Assembly: GCA_035235625.1 (NCBI GenBank)
Contig: CP141148.1
Location: forward strand, 21,887,057 to 21,951,056
DNA: 64,000 nucleotides
Reading direction: 5' to 3'
DNA from: Saururus chinensis
Lineage: Eukaryota > Streptophyta > Magnoliopsida > Piperales > Saururaceae
Numbering within the stretch: position 1 is the stretch's first letter; every line of letters starts with the position of its first letter. The notes beneath the pieces are model-generated. The model made no database searches. It had not been told where the DNA came from and worked only from the letters and a program-made list of their open reading frames with translations. A program made the translations under genes and the position numbers. Shown here piece after piece: positions 35,106 to 48,764 of this stretch.

Positions 35106-36700
35106 TTTAGTAAGTCATTTAATCGTTCCACTTGTCTAATTAATAAGCAATATCAAACAATGTTATTAATTATCTTACATCCCTTGTTCGATAATTAATA
35201 CTATCAAATCTGTAACTCAAAGATGACTCGCCCTTCGAAAAATCTCCAAACATAGTACTCAGACCTTAGAGCAAACTGCTTAACAACAGCTTGACCCAAA
35301 TCCTCAGGGCTCTTAATAGCCTGCCACGAATCAAGAGAAGAGGATCCCAAACTGTGCTCATGGACACAGATTGGCGAGAAGCACAAGCCTTCCATGATGC
35401 ACATACAACTCCACTTTTCGTACGTACTAAATAGTCTTGGGAAGACTTGCGGTAAAGACCCTCTAGTCATTACCCAAACCGTTGTGGCGATGAAGAAGCA
35501 TATCGCAATTTCCACCATCTCAACTCTAAGAGAAAATGTCTTATAAGACATTACTAATGTATCCATAGAAGCCTCAGGTCATTATGACCATTAAATCCAC
35601 CAAACATATGAACTTAGACTAGATTATTTCCATCCAGTCAAGTATCCGCTCAACCATTTGGGTCCTCTTCACCTTGTGAATCGGCCCAATAAATAGCTCA
35701 TCCACTAAGCCATGACTCATAAAACATCCCGTAATCACCCTCAGTTCATTAACTAAGGAAAAATTCTATGACAGGGCCCCATTCACTCCATGAATGTGTC
35801 CCCACCCTTAAGAGGGTATTTTAGTAATTATCTTAATTAGGTGTTCTCCCCACAATCTAACAACTAAAATCTCTTGATTAGTCTTTATTAACCTTAAATT
35901 ACTGATATAACTTAACACAACAATAATAAATTGTGCATAAATAATAAATGGAGGCCTGTTGCCCTCATTTGCAGAGCCAGGGCTTAGTGAATCCAAGCCC
36001 GAGAGTGTAAACAACATTAACGCATCACGCGAATTATGTATATAATACTCTAGTTGATCATTGTATTTGGTTGCAGACACCTGTAATTACCTACCAAACC
36101 TTGAGAATTAGGGTTTTACCCCTTATTTCCCATGACACTGTGACCTGTTAAGGTCTTCGTGTCACTTGCTGGTCACACCCCTTCCTATTGAAGTCATTTA
36201 ACATCACTATGTCTATATTTGTTTCAATTCATTCTTTTGGTGCTTTGATGAGTTCATCTCAACACCAATTCAGGTTTGTTGTCTTGGTTAGTAAGCTCAT
36301 TGTAATAGCCATTGCGGCATTTCAGGCCGATGAGGCCTCCGTACTTTCGGGATGTTGGTTCCCAGCTCTTTGAGCACTTTGCGCGCATCTAAGTTTTTTA
36401 GCATCATGGAAGACATATCTACCTCCGGCCAACATGTCCATGAGCATAGTTGGTACCTACATTTCTAGGCTCATGGCTGATCTACGTGGATCTCTAGGGA
36501 TGCTAGGATTTACTGTTAGTATACAGTTACTCCTTTGAGAGGGAGTCGGTACTCGGGTAGCAATAAGTAAATTATTTCCTGAGCAGAGTCTACTTTCATT
36601 TGGGTTGCCTTGGTCCTTTATTAGTTAGAGGTCAGACCCTATGAGTACACAGTCATACACATGAGATGTTTTCATATCCATACATTTAATGTTGGACTTT
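35106..36700. other. Gene-poor stretch
   Basis: A minus-strand open frame at 35204-35566 has no recognisable domain and no confirming splice context. 35.6-36.7 kb has short open frames and AT-rich repeats only. I see no supported gene. Confidence 0.5.
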
Positions 36701-39150
36701 CACTTCCCTTACATTGAGGATACCTTGGACATAACCTACATTAGTTGGTATGTAACTAATTGACATTGTAGTGGTCAGGATTGCACACTAGGGGACATAA
36801 TTCAGCAGGTCAAAAGGAGCAACATGATCAGCAAGAGGCACCAACTCCAGTAGAGAGACCTTACGCACATATGGACAAAACTGTCACTTATGGAGAGTTT
36901 ATAGATTTTAGGTGGCACATACTTGAGGAGATGCGGCAGGGTTTTGCTGACCATAGGAGGATGATCAGATGATCACTTTATGACAATGAGGAGGAGCATC
37001 CAAATAATGATGATGATGATGCCCCAGGAGCTTCTTCTTCTTAATTTATTTATGTTTTTATTCACTTTTTCATGTATTCATTGTTTTGAACTTTTGTCAG
37101 TTCATTATATGTTCTTTGTGGCATTGGGATGCATTTTGAAACTAATTATGCTTAGTGGATATGTGATGGACAAGTTTATCTTATAAAGTATTTAATTTTC
37201 ATGTCTTATGATGATGATTATGACTTGGATGAGCTTAAATTGAAATTTTCTTTAATTATTAATTTACTTTTTGTCTATTTTTTTCGAAAAGGGGGACAAA
37301 GTGAATCAATGATTTACTCACTTTTCTTATGGATTTATTTTCTTTACAAATTTTCATGTCTTATGGATCCTTTGATTGATTTTTATTCTTGGTGTGCTTT
37401 GTCATTAAATAGTCAAAGGGGGAGATCAAAAGAACATATGGTGCATATATATTGTAAAATGGCTAATTTCGATGATCAAAATAATGTCTAAACTTCAGGT
37501 ATATTTCAATCTTATGAGTTTGACAAGATTTAGTTGTGATCAAGTCGGATGTGGAATTGATTGACTTAAAAAACAAGAGCAAATATATTCTTATCAATCA
37601 AGGTTGAAGACTAAGTTAAGTGTCAAAGGTAAAATGTTTATTTGCACACACTCACATACACAATTAACTTAGTTTAACTTAGGAATAGTGAATTAAGTAA
37701 TTTTAGAAGTTTAAGACTAAATTAGGGTAAAATATAAAAATTAACTATGCATTGATCACCATAAAATGAATTGGATCAATCGACACTTGAAACATAGGCT
37801 ATGTAAATTTTGGTTGTTAGTTTAACGATTGATCGATCAAAGTGAGAGATCAATTGCCAGAAGAATTTTACCCATATTAGGAAAAAGAACAATCGATCGT
37901 TGTTAGCCCTGATCGATTGTTGTCTATGTAACTTACCTAGTTTAAGCCTTCCGAGAAAGAATCCATACCTAATTGGAAGTTAAAAAACAATCATAATAGG
38001 TAGAATGATCGATCACTACAAAATTATGAAAGAAAAATAATCCATTGCCTGATGATTCAATCCTATGCAAACGAAGCCAAGAGTTCGATCAATCGCTTTC
38101 GCAATAGATTGATCGATTGAATAATCGTGCACATTGAAAACAGTGATTGATTGATTGTTTCCATAATATTTTACCTAAATTAAAATATTTCGATTTCTAT
38201 TTCATTTCTTATTTAAGTACAAGTCCTAAACCGACTTATTGAGCTATATAAGAGTTATAAAATCACGAAATTGAGGGGAGGAAAACCTAGAGGAGAAAAG
38301 AGAAAATAGAGTTTACACCTTTGATTGTTGTTTTCCAAAGGAGAATTCACTTGAGCTTTGTATTGAATATCTATGGTGAATTGTAGAAGGCAATCCACAA
38401 CTGAAGAAGTTGATACACAAAGTATTCAAAGAAGAATTACAATATGTCTTTAATGGGAGATTGAGGATTTTCACAAGGTCAAGGTCAAAGTGAAGACAAT
38501 AATAGGAGATTATTGAAGACTAGAAGCAGATAGTGACAAAGCAAGGAGAAGAAAGTTTCAAGTGCTTGGAGAAGACTTGAAGGCTAGCAATAACAATCAA
38601 AACAAGAGGAGCTTGTATTAGAGTCTAAATAAGGATAGTGGTTTGCTTGTGCTTATGTAAAGTCTGAGTTTGAGTGCATTAATTTGGTTCTTTTAGAACT
38701 GTCGTGATTTTTTATCCTAGCTAAAGTTTTCCACATAAATTACTTTGTCTATGAGTGGAGATTGATGGTTGATTGACTGATAACTCGAAAGTGAGATTCA
38801 GTTAACAATTAGGTTTTAATTATTTCTGCTTGATAAAAAAAATCTATGCAAATAGGCTAAAACTCTTAATTCTTACTTGTTAAAAGTACTAGTTTCAAGA
38901 GCAATTTAGTGATCCTCTAGATCAATTGGACATATATTAAACTCTCAAAGCTTTGAGCACCTTAAAAGTGTATAAAGAAAGTCAGGATGAAGATGACCAA
39001 ATGCTCTTCTTAGTGAATAACTTCATGAAATGTTTGATAACTTAGAACTTTAGGTTTGGAAATAAGGGTCAAAATTCAGGGAAGAGAAAATGGAAAAGAA
39101 GAGATGAGTAGAAAAATAAACAAGATAGGAAGAAATTGTTGCTCTTATAA
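36700..39150 (+). mobile_element. Copia-type remnant: 3' internal end, LTR, then gag-like 5' internal end
   Basis: 36781-37054 is open except for one stop and reads YGEFIDFRWHILEEMRQGF, then an acidic Asn/Asp-rich end with PGASSS, like the extra C-terminal proteins of some plant LTR elements. A purine tract TCAAAGGGGGAGATCAAAAG lies at 37411-37430, followed by an LTR-like region of about 1.4 kb to roughly 38850. It contains CGATCGATTG-type words and a stretch shared with 50.2-50.8 kb on the other strand. After it, about 38930-39130 reads like a decayed copia gag/zinc-finger linker (GNKGQNSGKRKWKRRDE). So one LTR is flanked by a 3' end and a 5' end. Exact LTR termini were not determined. Confidence 0.55.
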
Positions 39151-39599
39151 TGATAGTTAACTAATGCAATGTTCAGATAATTAATGAATTGGATGAGTTA
39201 TACTAAGATTAGACGAGTCATGCCTATAATTTAGTTTAGTGTAGATGATTCGTGCTATTGTCGAAGATAGTTCATGCCATGAATTTAATTAATGATTCTT
39301 TTTGAAGTAATTGTAGCTTTTAGCTGAGAATACTTGTTCATATTCACACTAGATTTAGATTAAAAATTAAGGAATTGCTATAGTTCTATAGTGAATTCAA
39401 TTTTCTAAGTAAATTCTATCATATTTATCTTTACCTTTTAAATTAATTAATTACTTTCCTTTACTTAATTAAAGTTTAAGTTGTTTTAGTTTTTAATAAA
39501 CAAATTTCTCTCTTAGATTTAGTAATAATTCATCTGTCCATGAGATTCAACAACCCTTAAATACTTATCATATTACAATTACCTTGTATACTTGCAAAG

Positions 39600-41430
39600 A
39601 GTTTAATTATAAACGATCAGATATGATTATGAATTGGTCTATAAGCGTGTCCTCGAGAATCGTTCTGCTGATGCTTTATCCTGACAATATGAGGATGCCA
39701 CATTTCAGGCGATTTCTGCTCCAGTCTTTCCTTTTCTAAAGGACTTATAGGCAACGTATGAGACCGATGATGCTACGTGTGCTCTTGTTATGTGCTTACG
39801 CGAAGATCCTTCTTCCTCACCAAATTTTGCTTTGCATGATAGTTTTATGCTATGGCATGGTCGTCTTTGGGTACCTAATTTCGAGGAGTTGTGTAGGGAT
39901 ATTCTTCATCTTTGTCACTCTATGCCTGCTTCTGGACATGAGGGAATATTTCAAACATATAAAAGGGTCTCTAAGAACTTTGCCTGGCGTGGTCTTAAAC
40001 TGGTAGTCCACCAACTTGTGGCCCAATGTGACATTTGCCAGCATACTAAGAGCGATTCTACCACTCCCAATTCTAAAACGAATCTGGAAAGATATTAATA
40101 TGGATTTCATTGAAGGATTATCCAAGGTTCAAGGCAAATTCATCATCTTTGTTGTTGTGGATGGACTATCTAAGTATGCATATTTTTTGGCACTTTGTCA
40201 TCCTTATATTGCCACCGCTGTTGCTGAGGTTTTCATATGCAACATTGCTCATCTTCATGGGATGCCTAAAACTATTGTTTGCGATCGTGATAAGGTATTC
40301 TTATCCCCATTATGGCAGGAGTTTTTCTGCCTCTAAGGCACCTCTTTTCGCATGAGTTCCACCTATCATCTTGAGATGGATGGGCAATCGAGGTGGTAAA
40401 CCATTGCCTCAAGCAATATTTATGATGGTTTTTAGGAGATCAACCTCAGACATGGCTAACATTCCTTCCTTCGACGGAATGGTCTTATAACACCGCCTAC
40501 CATACTGTCGTAGGTTATACCCCCTTTCAGCTTGTCTATTTGCCCACCTCCTACTTTGCTCTATTATGTTCCACTTTGTGCTTCTATTGATGTCGTGGAT
40601 ACTATTCTTCAATATCGTAATGAGCTTTTGCATCAACTTCGTCTTAACCTGACAAATTAACTGAACCATATGTGCCAAGTTTATGATAAACATCATGTGG
40701 ATCGCGAGTTTGAAGTTGACAATCTTGTTTTTCTTCGCCACCAGCCTTATCAATAGACTTCAGTTCATAAACCATCGAACGAGAAATTGGCACATTGCTT
40801 TCATGGTCCTTATCTAATTCTCAAGCAAATTAGCAAGGTTTCTTATCGTCTCTAATTGCCTATGAAGTCATAGATTCACCCAATGTTTCATGTTTCTTGT
40901 TTTTGAAATTTTATTGGTGATCCTTCATCTATTCCACTGTCGATTCCACTACCGATTCTTCTGATCTGGTCTTTCCAATGCCTCATGATATTTTGGAACG
41001 ACGATGTATTCGCCATCATGAATGTGTTGTTTTAAAGGTTTTTATTGCTTGGCTCCACTGTTCTCCAAAGATGCTACTTGAATATAGGAGGATGAGTTCC
41101 TTCAGCGATATCTCGATTGGTCGCCTTGAGAACAAGACAATACAGAGCATGGTGAAATGTTATATTCCTAATTAGACTAGGATATTAATTAGAACACTTA
41201 TTTTACTTTCTTAGATTAGTCTATTTCTTGATTTGGCTAGGATTAGTCTTGCTTACCTTCATTTAGTAGGAGTACTACTTTATTTTTCTATAAATTGTAT
41301 TATTGAGCCTATTTCAAAACCTACAAGTGAAATTATATTACTTTTTATTTAATTTTCTACTTTAATCCTTATCTTTTCTCCTATTCTTACTTTATTATCC
41401 TTGTATAGACCCCTTTACTCTACACCAAAT
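39600..41430 (+). mobile_element. Ty3/gypsy chromovirus-type remnant (RNase H end, integrase, chromodomain trace)
   Basis: Fragments occur in order. First is an RNase H end (YDYELVYKRVLENRSADALS, near 39620). Next is an integrase zinc-binding region (WHGRLWVPNFEEL and QCDICQHTKSD, 39850-40050). Then comes an integrase core with MDFIEGLSKVQGKF near 40100 and VCDRDKVF near 40280. The catalytic Glu region (IEVVNHCLKQYL, near 40390) is only readable after a frame change. Near 41000-41140 a decayed chromodomain-like stretch can be read, which suggests the chromovirus branch. Several stops and frameshifts make it non-functional. 41150-41420 is probably the start of its 3' LTR. It lies between the RRG-like gene and MinE. 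Confidence 0.8.
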
Positions 41431-41565
41431 GGCTCATTGTATTAATTCCCTATATATAAAAAGAGAGAGATGATACACTGGCTACTATATACATGAACCA
41501 GGTGAGTCCCATGCATCTTGACCACTTAATTACTATTTGAGGATTAATTGTAACATTCTGGTTTA

Positions 41566-41607
41566 AATATATATATATACATATGTATATATATACATAC
41601 ATATATA
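41566..41607 (+). repeat. TA/TACA microsatellite upstream of MinE
   Basis: A run of TATATA with CATATG and CATACATA interruptions, about 500 bp upstream of the MinE start codon. Confidence 0.9.
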
Positions 41608-42117
41608 ACACTATACATTGTTGATAAAAAGCCATAGGTTTACCCCTATGTACCTTTACCCTTGTAAACATGTATCAATTCATCCTAACCGAGTTCCACA
41701 AGTGGACCAACATGGGCCAAACCAGTATCTAAGCCCAACAAATGGCACTCCAAAAATCAACCTCATCAAAACTTAATAAAAATTAACCCTACGGTTGACC
41801 TTTTATTTTATCAAATAAATAGTTCTTAAAAGAGTTCCACTTATTATGAACCCGGATAAGCAGGGCATTGTGGATAGCATAGCGCATGTTAGGGCTGACA
41901 ATGCCGGGCTCACGTTAAAATTTTCGCCGTCACGTAAGTGCCTGATTAAGAACAACGGTTTTTTTTGTGGTAATGAATTAAGAACACTTCTAATTTGTTT
42001 GTCGTTGTCAGCCCGATAGTCTCGTACTGTGTTACAGGGCTAGAGTGCGACTCCGAAGATAGTTTGTCAGCTACAGGAGCTCACAGGGATAGAGAAGAGC
42101 TCTTATTTCGCGATTCC

Positions 42118-45100
42118 ATGGCGGTTTCAGGAGATTTGAGGATATATGCGGCGCTGGGTACGCATGTTGCTCCCCCCTTCCGACGCCCGCCGGCTCCTTC
42201 CAAGGTTTGTTCGCTGTTCTTGGGTCTATTTTGGTGTTTTGTTTTGACCGTCCTTAATCATTTCCCCTTCCTGCATTCATTTTGGAGAGTTAATCCGGTT
42301 TTCTTCGCAACATCTTATTTGTGAAGTATATAATTTGTTTAGGCGGAGGAATGGACTGTTCCTCTTTTTTTTTTCAGCTTCAATTTTTGTGAGGAATTAA
42401 AGTTTTTTCCTTTGTCCGCGGTTTGTTCTTTGAGACTTGTTCTAATTAGGGCAGAAAGCATAGCGTAGGGGTAAAATTCAAGAATCTGGGGCGGGGTCAA
42501 TCCGATAGATGCCACATTAGGTCTTTCTTTGATAATTTCTCGATGCACCATCCGACTCATAGATCACCTGATGCTGTTGAATGCCAACTTATTGTCTGTT
42601 TTTTAAACATTTATCTTTGTACAGTTTCCTTTAAAGGAACACCTTTTGTTGCCCTGTGAGACTAAATTCCCGTTGTCACTATGCTAGAATTTTGCATATG
42701 TGAAGGGAATTTTGGCGGCCTTAGATAACTCTATCCTCATGTTTGCAAATAATCCGTTTGAAGAAATGACACTCATCTTTTTGCCTGAAAAGAGAAACGT
42801 CGGATTAGCTTGCAAGAGTTGACACTTGAATTTGAAGTCAAGATAGTTGTGTAAGTAATAATTAGATGTGTTAAGCTTGGCTTGATAACAATGGGAGCTT
42901 ATGCTTTTCTATAACTATGTGCAGTAATTAAATGGGAAAATCTTCTTTCTTTAACTTATACCTAGTAGCACTAGACTGGATGGTTCTCCTAATTTAGTTT
43001 GTATTCAAAGTTTATACAGTAACTGATTGCAACTGCTTTATAATTATTACTTTTTTGTTGGAATTGGACGTGACAAATGTGCAAGGATCGGAGAGGCGTT
43101 GCGTACTGACTTGTACATTTGGTTTGCGGAACATTTCTCTTGTGCTGTTTCCAGCATAATGTACTGCTTACAACCTTTTTTTTCCCTTTTGCCCTTTTTT
43201 CTCGCTTTTTCATTTAGATTTTTCTAATGACGTCATTCTAATATTAAGGTTGGGAGAATGTTGATAATTATCAGTTTAGACACTCTAGAGCTGTATGCTG
43301 GTTTACACTTGGGAGATCAGTTTGCAGCATGCTAATTGTGCGTATTGGTTTTCTATCATGTATGCTGTTTAGTATTGAGAAGGCCTATGGATTCATGTTT
43401 CCAATCCTTGATAATTGGGTTTGGTGATGATATTTTTTGGCTAATCTTGTCTAATGTTTTTGAGCGTGAGGTTTGTTGTATACACTGGTTTTTTATTTGT
43501 TATGATTTATTATTTGTTGGGGGGAGGGGTGTGTATGATTTGGAGGAAGTTGGCAACTTTGTTGTAGTTTATATTTGATAGTTTCGTTTGTTAAACATAA
43601 AGGGAAATTTTCTTTACTTTATAACTCTACTCAATGTTTAGATATAAATACTTGGAGCTTTATGTGACATTTTTGTTGGCCGAAGGACTAACGCTATTAT
43701 TGTATGGAAGTTGAACTGATTCGTATCTAATTCCATTGTTTTCATCCAATATACTTCCATGGTACCATATTACTCAAATGGACATTGGTTTTACATGATC
43801 TGTGCACCATGATATGTCTGCTTGCTTGTCTTGAACCAATACCTAATGGTTACCATATTACTTGAATGGACTTTGGTTTTGCATAATTTGTGTACCATGA
43901 TACCATGATATATCTGTTTGCTAGTTTTCTGCCACTGTCTAATTGTAGTGGGCAGGAAATATTAGCACTTGGAGATTATATCTAGGTACATCATTAGGAT
44001 TTTGTTAAATTAACAGTTTGAGATCATTCATTCACTCACTAAAATTGAATGCACACTCTTACTTTGTAAGTCCAAATGTATGCAATGATGACATAAGAAG
44101 ATTGATCTTAGGAGGGGAAGTGAGACTTCACAATCATGAAGGTCATACTAGACAATTATACCAAATAAATGGTAATATGAAAAATTTCCTAGCTCAAAAT
44201 ATTATGGTATTCTAATCCCAAGAAGTCAGCCATGACTTCAACCTGGATAAGGCCATCTCAAGTAGTGTCTACAAAACTTTTTGATATTACAGTAGTAAAA
44301 AAGATGCACCATTTTATCATTAGCAAATGTTATAGTTCTTGATTTTGCATCTGAGAATGATAGTGAGTATCAATTCTACTAAATTTGTAAAGGATTGGTG
44401 ATTTTGTTTCTTTATTGGGGATTGTAGCTTGCGGGAAATTAATAGCTTAAAGAACAAAATAATTTTTGCTGTTATTTTAGTCTGTTCTTTCCTTTTCTTT
44501 TTGTCCATCATTTCACCCTATGCTTATCTCCAATATACTTTTCTGTTTCTTATCTTTCCATTCTGATCTTGGCCTGATATCAAATTTACAGACTGCTTAA
44601 CACCTTGGTCTGAAGCCCTCTTATGCAGTCTGAATTGACTCCTTTGCTCTGTATTGAATTAAAATTTTTGTGCCTGCTAATTATATATTTCAATAGGCCA
44701 ATTTTTTGAGTTTTGTATCTGGATCTGATTTAAATTGGATTCTGGGAGTTGGCTTTTTGTTCTGTAAAAGAGGGTTGAAGCTCACTCGGAAAATGCAAGT
44801 ATGGAGAAAAAAAATAAAGTTCTGGTGTTTTTGGGTCTATGCACTCCACTTTGTCTTTATCTTTTCATTTTATTCACAATGTGTTTCTTTTTCACTTCTC
44901 CAATTACTTCCGTTCCCAGTTTCTTGTCTATTTTTTCCTGTTCCTGTTCCATAATGTGAGACCTATATCAATATACTTCCAACCGGCTCAAATCAGAATG
45001 TGTACATTCTGACATCAAGCCCATATCCTACAGATTGCAACAGCCTTGGTCTCTATTTGAAACCCATCTTTGGTTCTCATTCTCAAATTTTGATCCTCTT

Positions 45101-48100
45101 CTGTGCCCATTGCAGTTACTTCCTGCCCATGTCTGATTATCTCATCCATTCCCCTAATCTAACCAGCTAATTTCTCATTTTTGCATTTGTAACTATGAAT
45201 TTAACCTTTCAATTTCATCCAATTTTGTAAAACAGTCCTTACAGATTGCAAGCTACAATTTGCCTCCATCAGAAAGCTTGCTTAAGATTGATGGCAGGGC
45301 AAGATTTGAGAGATTCCACTAATTGCTGAATGTCAATTTCTTTGGCCAGTATACTCGAATTATTTTAATCAATTAATGTTCAACTACATTGTTTTGAGTC
45401 CCATATCCTACAGCAGTACGAAAAGTTTTTATCGGCTATGTGGTTTTATGTGTCAAAAGTAATGCAACAGTTTGATTGACTCCATAGACTTCTTTTTGTC
45501 TGAAGAACTTCATTGACTTCCCGAGAGGAACACCAAAACTTCATGAAACTCCAATAATTAAAGTGACTCCATGTGTCTAAATATTTTCTTTGAAATTTAT
45601 TCAATAAAATTATGTAAAAATGTTCAGATATTTTTTCAATGGTTCTTTGTGCTTAATAGTTTAATTAATATAACTACAATTATGTTTGTTTTTTGAATCA
45701 TACATAGGAAATTTTGGTACATGATTCAATTTTGCCTTTGTTGAGACTCTGAATCTACTCGACTCTATTGCTTAAATTTCGATACATGACTCCATTTGAC
45801 TTTGTGGAGACTTTGAATTGACTGCACTCGATAGGTTTTGGAGCTGGGTCTGGTTCTTGAATTTTAAAACATTGGCTAAAAATACTCTCCCCTGTTGGAG
45901 CCTTCCTTGATAACAAAAAAAATTTGTAAAATAATCTTTATTGGATTTTCCATCTATTATCAACGTCAGCATGCGTTATCAACTTGAGCAACTAATATCT
46001 TTTGTCCCAAAAATCAAGTCTTGTTCATGGAAAAGGCATTTTGCCTTGTCATCTTATTAGGTTGACAAATCAAACGAAAAGTCAAAATCAAAAGTTGAAA
46101 TCATACTAGATATGCTATATTTTGTCTTGCCTTGAAGTAATCGAACCAATATCATCTTATGGATAGTAAAAACTGTTAGAAACCAAGTTGGTTCAAAAAC
46201 TCAAGCTGTGTAGGAATGGACCAACAATGTATATTAATCTCAAACTGGTGCAAATCGATAGATGCAGACAAACAGATTTTTCCACACCCTCCCTGCACAG
46301 ACAAGGATGGTTTTACATATGCAGGTGCTTGCATGTGCACAAAGGGGCAGGGATGTAAATACACATATTAAAGAAATCAAACATTTTATGATGAGAACAA
46401 CAAAAATCAATCCTATCAATCATATTTCAGAAACTGTAATCAAATTTTTGGTAATTAGGGGAAAGCAAGATTGGCAAGAGAGACAGGCTGAGAAGGCGGG
46501 GTTGGGGAAGTATTGTAGAGAGGAGGCGGAAAGGGAACATATATAATGGGAGGCGGAGTGAAAACGATGCTGGGGAAGCAAGATCAGGTGTGTGAGAGAG
46601 AGAGAGGCAATGAAAGACGTAAAATTTGGCGATGAGAGAAACATCAAGAGGTCTAGGGTGAGAGATTTGGAAAGGGTGAGAAGTACTTGAAGATGGCGCT
46701 GGCGAGAGATTTGGTGACTAACCTGTAGATGGTTGCACGATTGTTGGCAATGGCATGGGACATATGAAACACGCACCATCATAGTAAATGTGAGTGAACC
46801 AGAGATAAAGCACTCCTCGGCATATTTATCTGATGAAATTTGAATTTCGTATGATTCATCTTCCCACGCAACAAGCTGTCCAGCCTCCAACTTTCTAACT
46901 CCCTTCAGTTAAATATATTTTCCATAGAAAAGCTTTTTTCTGGAGAATTTTCACAAATACCGCCATTAAGGTGGGTTTTTTGCAATATATTTTTCCCCAG
47001 AAAGAAATATTTGTTAGGGAAAGGTTTTTGAGTATAAAAAATAAATGGCACTAATTTATTTTTCTAGGATAGTTCACGTTGAAAAAATAAGTATTTTTTC
47101 TTCCATCCAAGCTGGTTGCAATGAGATCGTGATGTTCCATATCTGTCAAATTCAAGTCTCCACTTTGCTAATTTGTCCTTAGATAAAATAATGATTTCGT
47201 CCATGACATGGAATACTTGATAGGTGGGCAGGCTCCTGTGCTTGGCGGGGGTTGAAGTTGGAGGGATCATAATTTAGTCTGAAGCTTCCTTGGGTCATCT
47301 CTAGTTCTTCATCTTCAGATTGCCTAGCGGGGAGGGAGTAGTCCTGCAAGTAAAAGTGCAGGTTTGTCAATCTGGAGGCAATGAGGGTGGCGGAAGCTTT
47401 GATTATTGACAAACCCATTCCAGAACAAGTGCCTAACCGAGAGATGCAACTCATTTTTTTGCTTGAGGGTATTGTTGGACTGTGTCAGGCACAAACATTC
47501 CTGTAACACGTTTCAATAAATAAAGGAAAATAAGAAGGAAAAATATGTAAAAAATGCATGTGTTGCCCTGCACTTATCCAATTATTTTCTGCAGATAATC
47601 ATTAAGAGAAATTCAGGTCTGATGGAAGAATCTTTAGTTGCTTTTGGGGGGACAAATTCGCACTCTTGTTTGTTTGACAATTCATGGGTAATTTAGGATT
47701 TCATTGATTTGGAAGGGGGAAGGAGAATGAGAGGAAGGAGGGAAAACAAGCTTGGAAAACATATTTTTAGGGCGGGTTAGAAAAAATATTTTGAGGGTGG
47801 GATAGTCCCTCTTTAACCTAAGGAAATTTTCTTCCGGACCCCTATTTTATAACTTGATACCTACAAAGCCTTTCTAATGAAAAGAAAGTTTTGCCCCAAC
47901 TTTTCCAAAACCCCTAACTTAGCATTCAGCAATGCAAGTTGTTGTCTTTTTTTGCTTGCTTATATTAATCTTGGGTAAAAATGGTTCTCCTTGACAGTGT
48001 CATCTTTAAAAAAGATGTTCATATTATTGTTTCATCTGTGTCTCTATCTTATTTATTTCATTAGTCATTGTCCAGGATGTCATATTACTCTCTTCCTCTC

Positions 48101-48764
48101 TCCATACACATTTTCTCACAAATCAATGTACCTTTCTATCTATATTTCAACGGTTCATATTTCGCAGGTAAGCTTTGGCGGTGCTTCTACAGGTGAATCT
48201 ACTATTCTGGAATTCATGCCTATATCCCCTCTGAATGGCAAAAATACTCAACGTTGGCCCCATCAGTGCCACGGAATTGGAAGTAATAAACTATTTCAAG
48301 CACATGCAAACCATGAGGCAGAAGGATTCATCCTTGATGCCATAAAGATGAGCTTCCTTGAGCGCTTGAGTTTGGCATGGAAAATACTGTTCCCATCCCC
48401 AGCTGTGAGGAAAAGCTCCAATGCCAGAATTGCAAAGCAGAGGCTCAAGATGATTCTTTTTTCTGATAGATGTGCAGTTAGTGATGAAGCTAAGCGCAAG
48501 ATTGTGAACAATATCGTGGGTGCACTGTCAGATTTTGTTGAGATCGATTCTGAGGACAAAGTTCAGTTGAGTGTCTCAACAGATGCAGACCTAGGAACTG
48601 TTTACTCTGTTATGGTACCTGTGAGGCGTGTTAAACCAGAGTATCAAGATTACGACCAAGAGTACAGGGGAATAACAGGTATCGAGTATAAGGACAGAGG
48701 AGAAGCGTCCGGGTCAGTGGATGTCACGTTTGATTTTTACATACCTCATGAGAAGTCTCAGTAG
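42118..48764 (+). CDS. MINE1: Plastid division topological factor MinE, 227 aa, two exons
   Basis: Exon 1 is 42118-42204 (MAVSGDLRIYAALGTHVAPP onward) and exon 2 is 48168-48764; donor AAG|gtttgt, acceptor ttcgcag|GTAAGC, phase 0. The length of 227 residues matches plant MinE. The first 90 residues are a variable, Ser/Pro/His-containing stretch fitting a chloroplast transit peptide. The MinE domain starts at MSFLERLSLAWKILFPSP. It includes the conserved helix ARIAKQRLKMILFSDR (MinD-contact region) and NNIVGALSDFVEI, then the plant-specific C-terminal extension with SVMVPVRRVKPEYQD. In plastids MinE works with MinD at the inner envelope to restrict FtsZ ring placement to mid-plastid. The 5.96-kb intron holds tandem duplications and an antisense open fragment. 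48765-49000 is the likely 3' UTR. No defects seen. Confidence 0.95.
43761..43936 (+). repeat. 87-bp tandem duplication in the MinE intron
   Basis: GGTACCATATTACTCAAATG at 43761 is repeated as GGTTACCATATTACTTGAAT at 43848. Both copies continue through a TGGTTTT...CCATGATAT pattern. The second copy has an extra 10-bp ACCATGATAC step. Confidence 0.8.
45709..45838 (+). repeat. 65-bp tandem duplication in the MinE intron
   Basis: AAATTTTGGTACATGATTCA at 45709 and AAATTTCGATACATGACTCC at 45774 begin two diverged copies that share a TTGTTGAGACTCTGAAT-type body. Confidence 0.75.
46770..47460 (-). pseudogene. Unidentified antisense coding-like fragments in the MinE intron
   Basis: On the minus strand, 47454-47260 is open with SLPARQSEDEELEMTQGSF. 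A different frame then continues (VFHVMDEIIILSKDKLAKW, about 47210-47150), and 46890-46770 reads LVAWEDESYEIQISSDKYAE. Residue use looks like real protein, with frame changes between pieces. I do not recognise the family. It may be a decayed gene or a piece captured by a transposon. The CT-rich tail at 46560-46700 of the minus-strand frame is simple sequence. Confidence 0.3.

Noticed and set aside
35204..35566. 120-codon minus-strand open frame
   Set aside because: No domain or splice continuation found; it is close to the small membrane gene but does not join it in frame in a convincing way.
42118..48764. MinE as bacterial contamination
   Set aside because: The gene has a plant-type transit peptide, a 6-kb GT-AG intron and the plant C-terminal extension.
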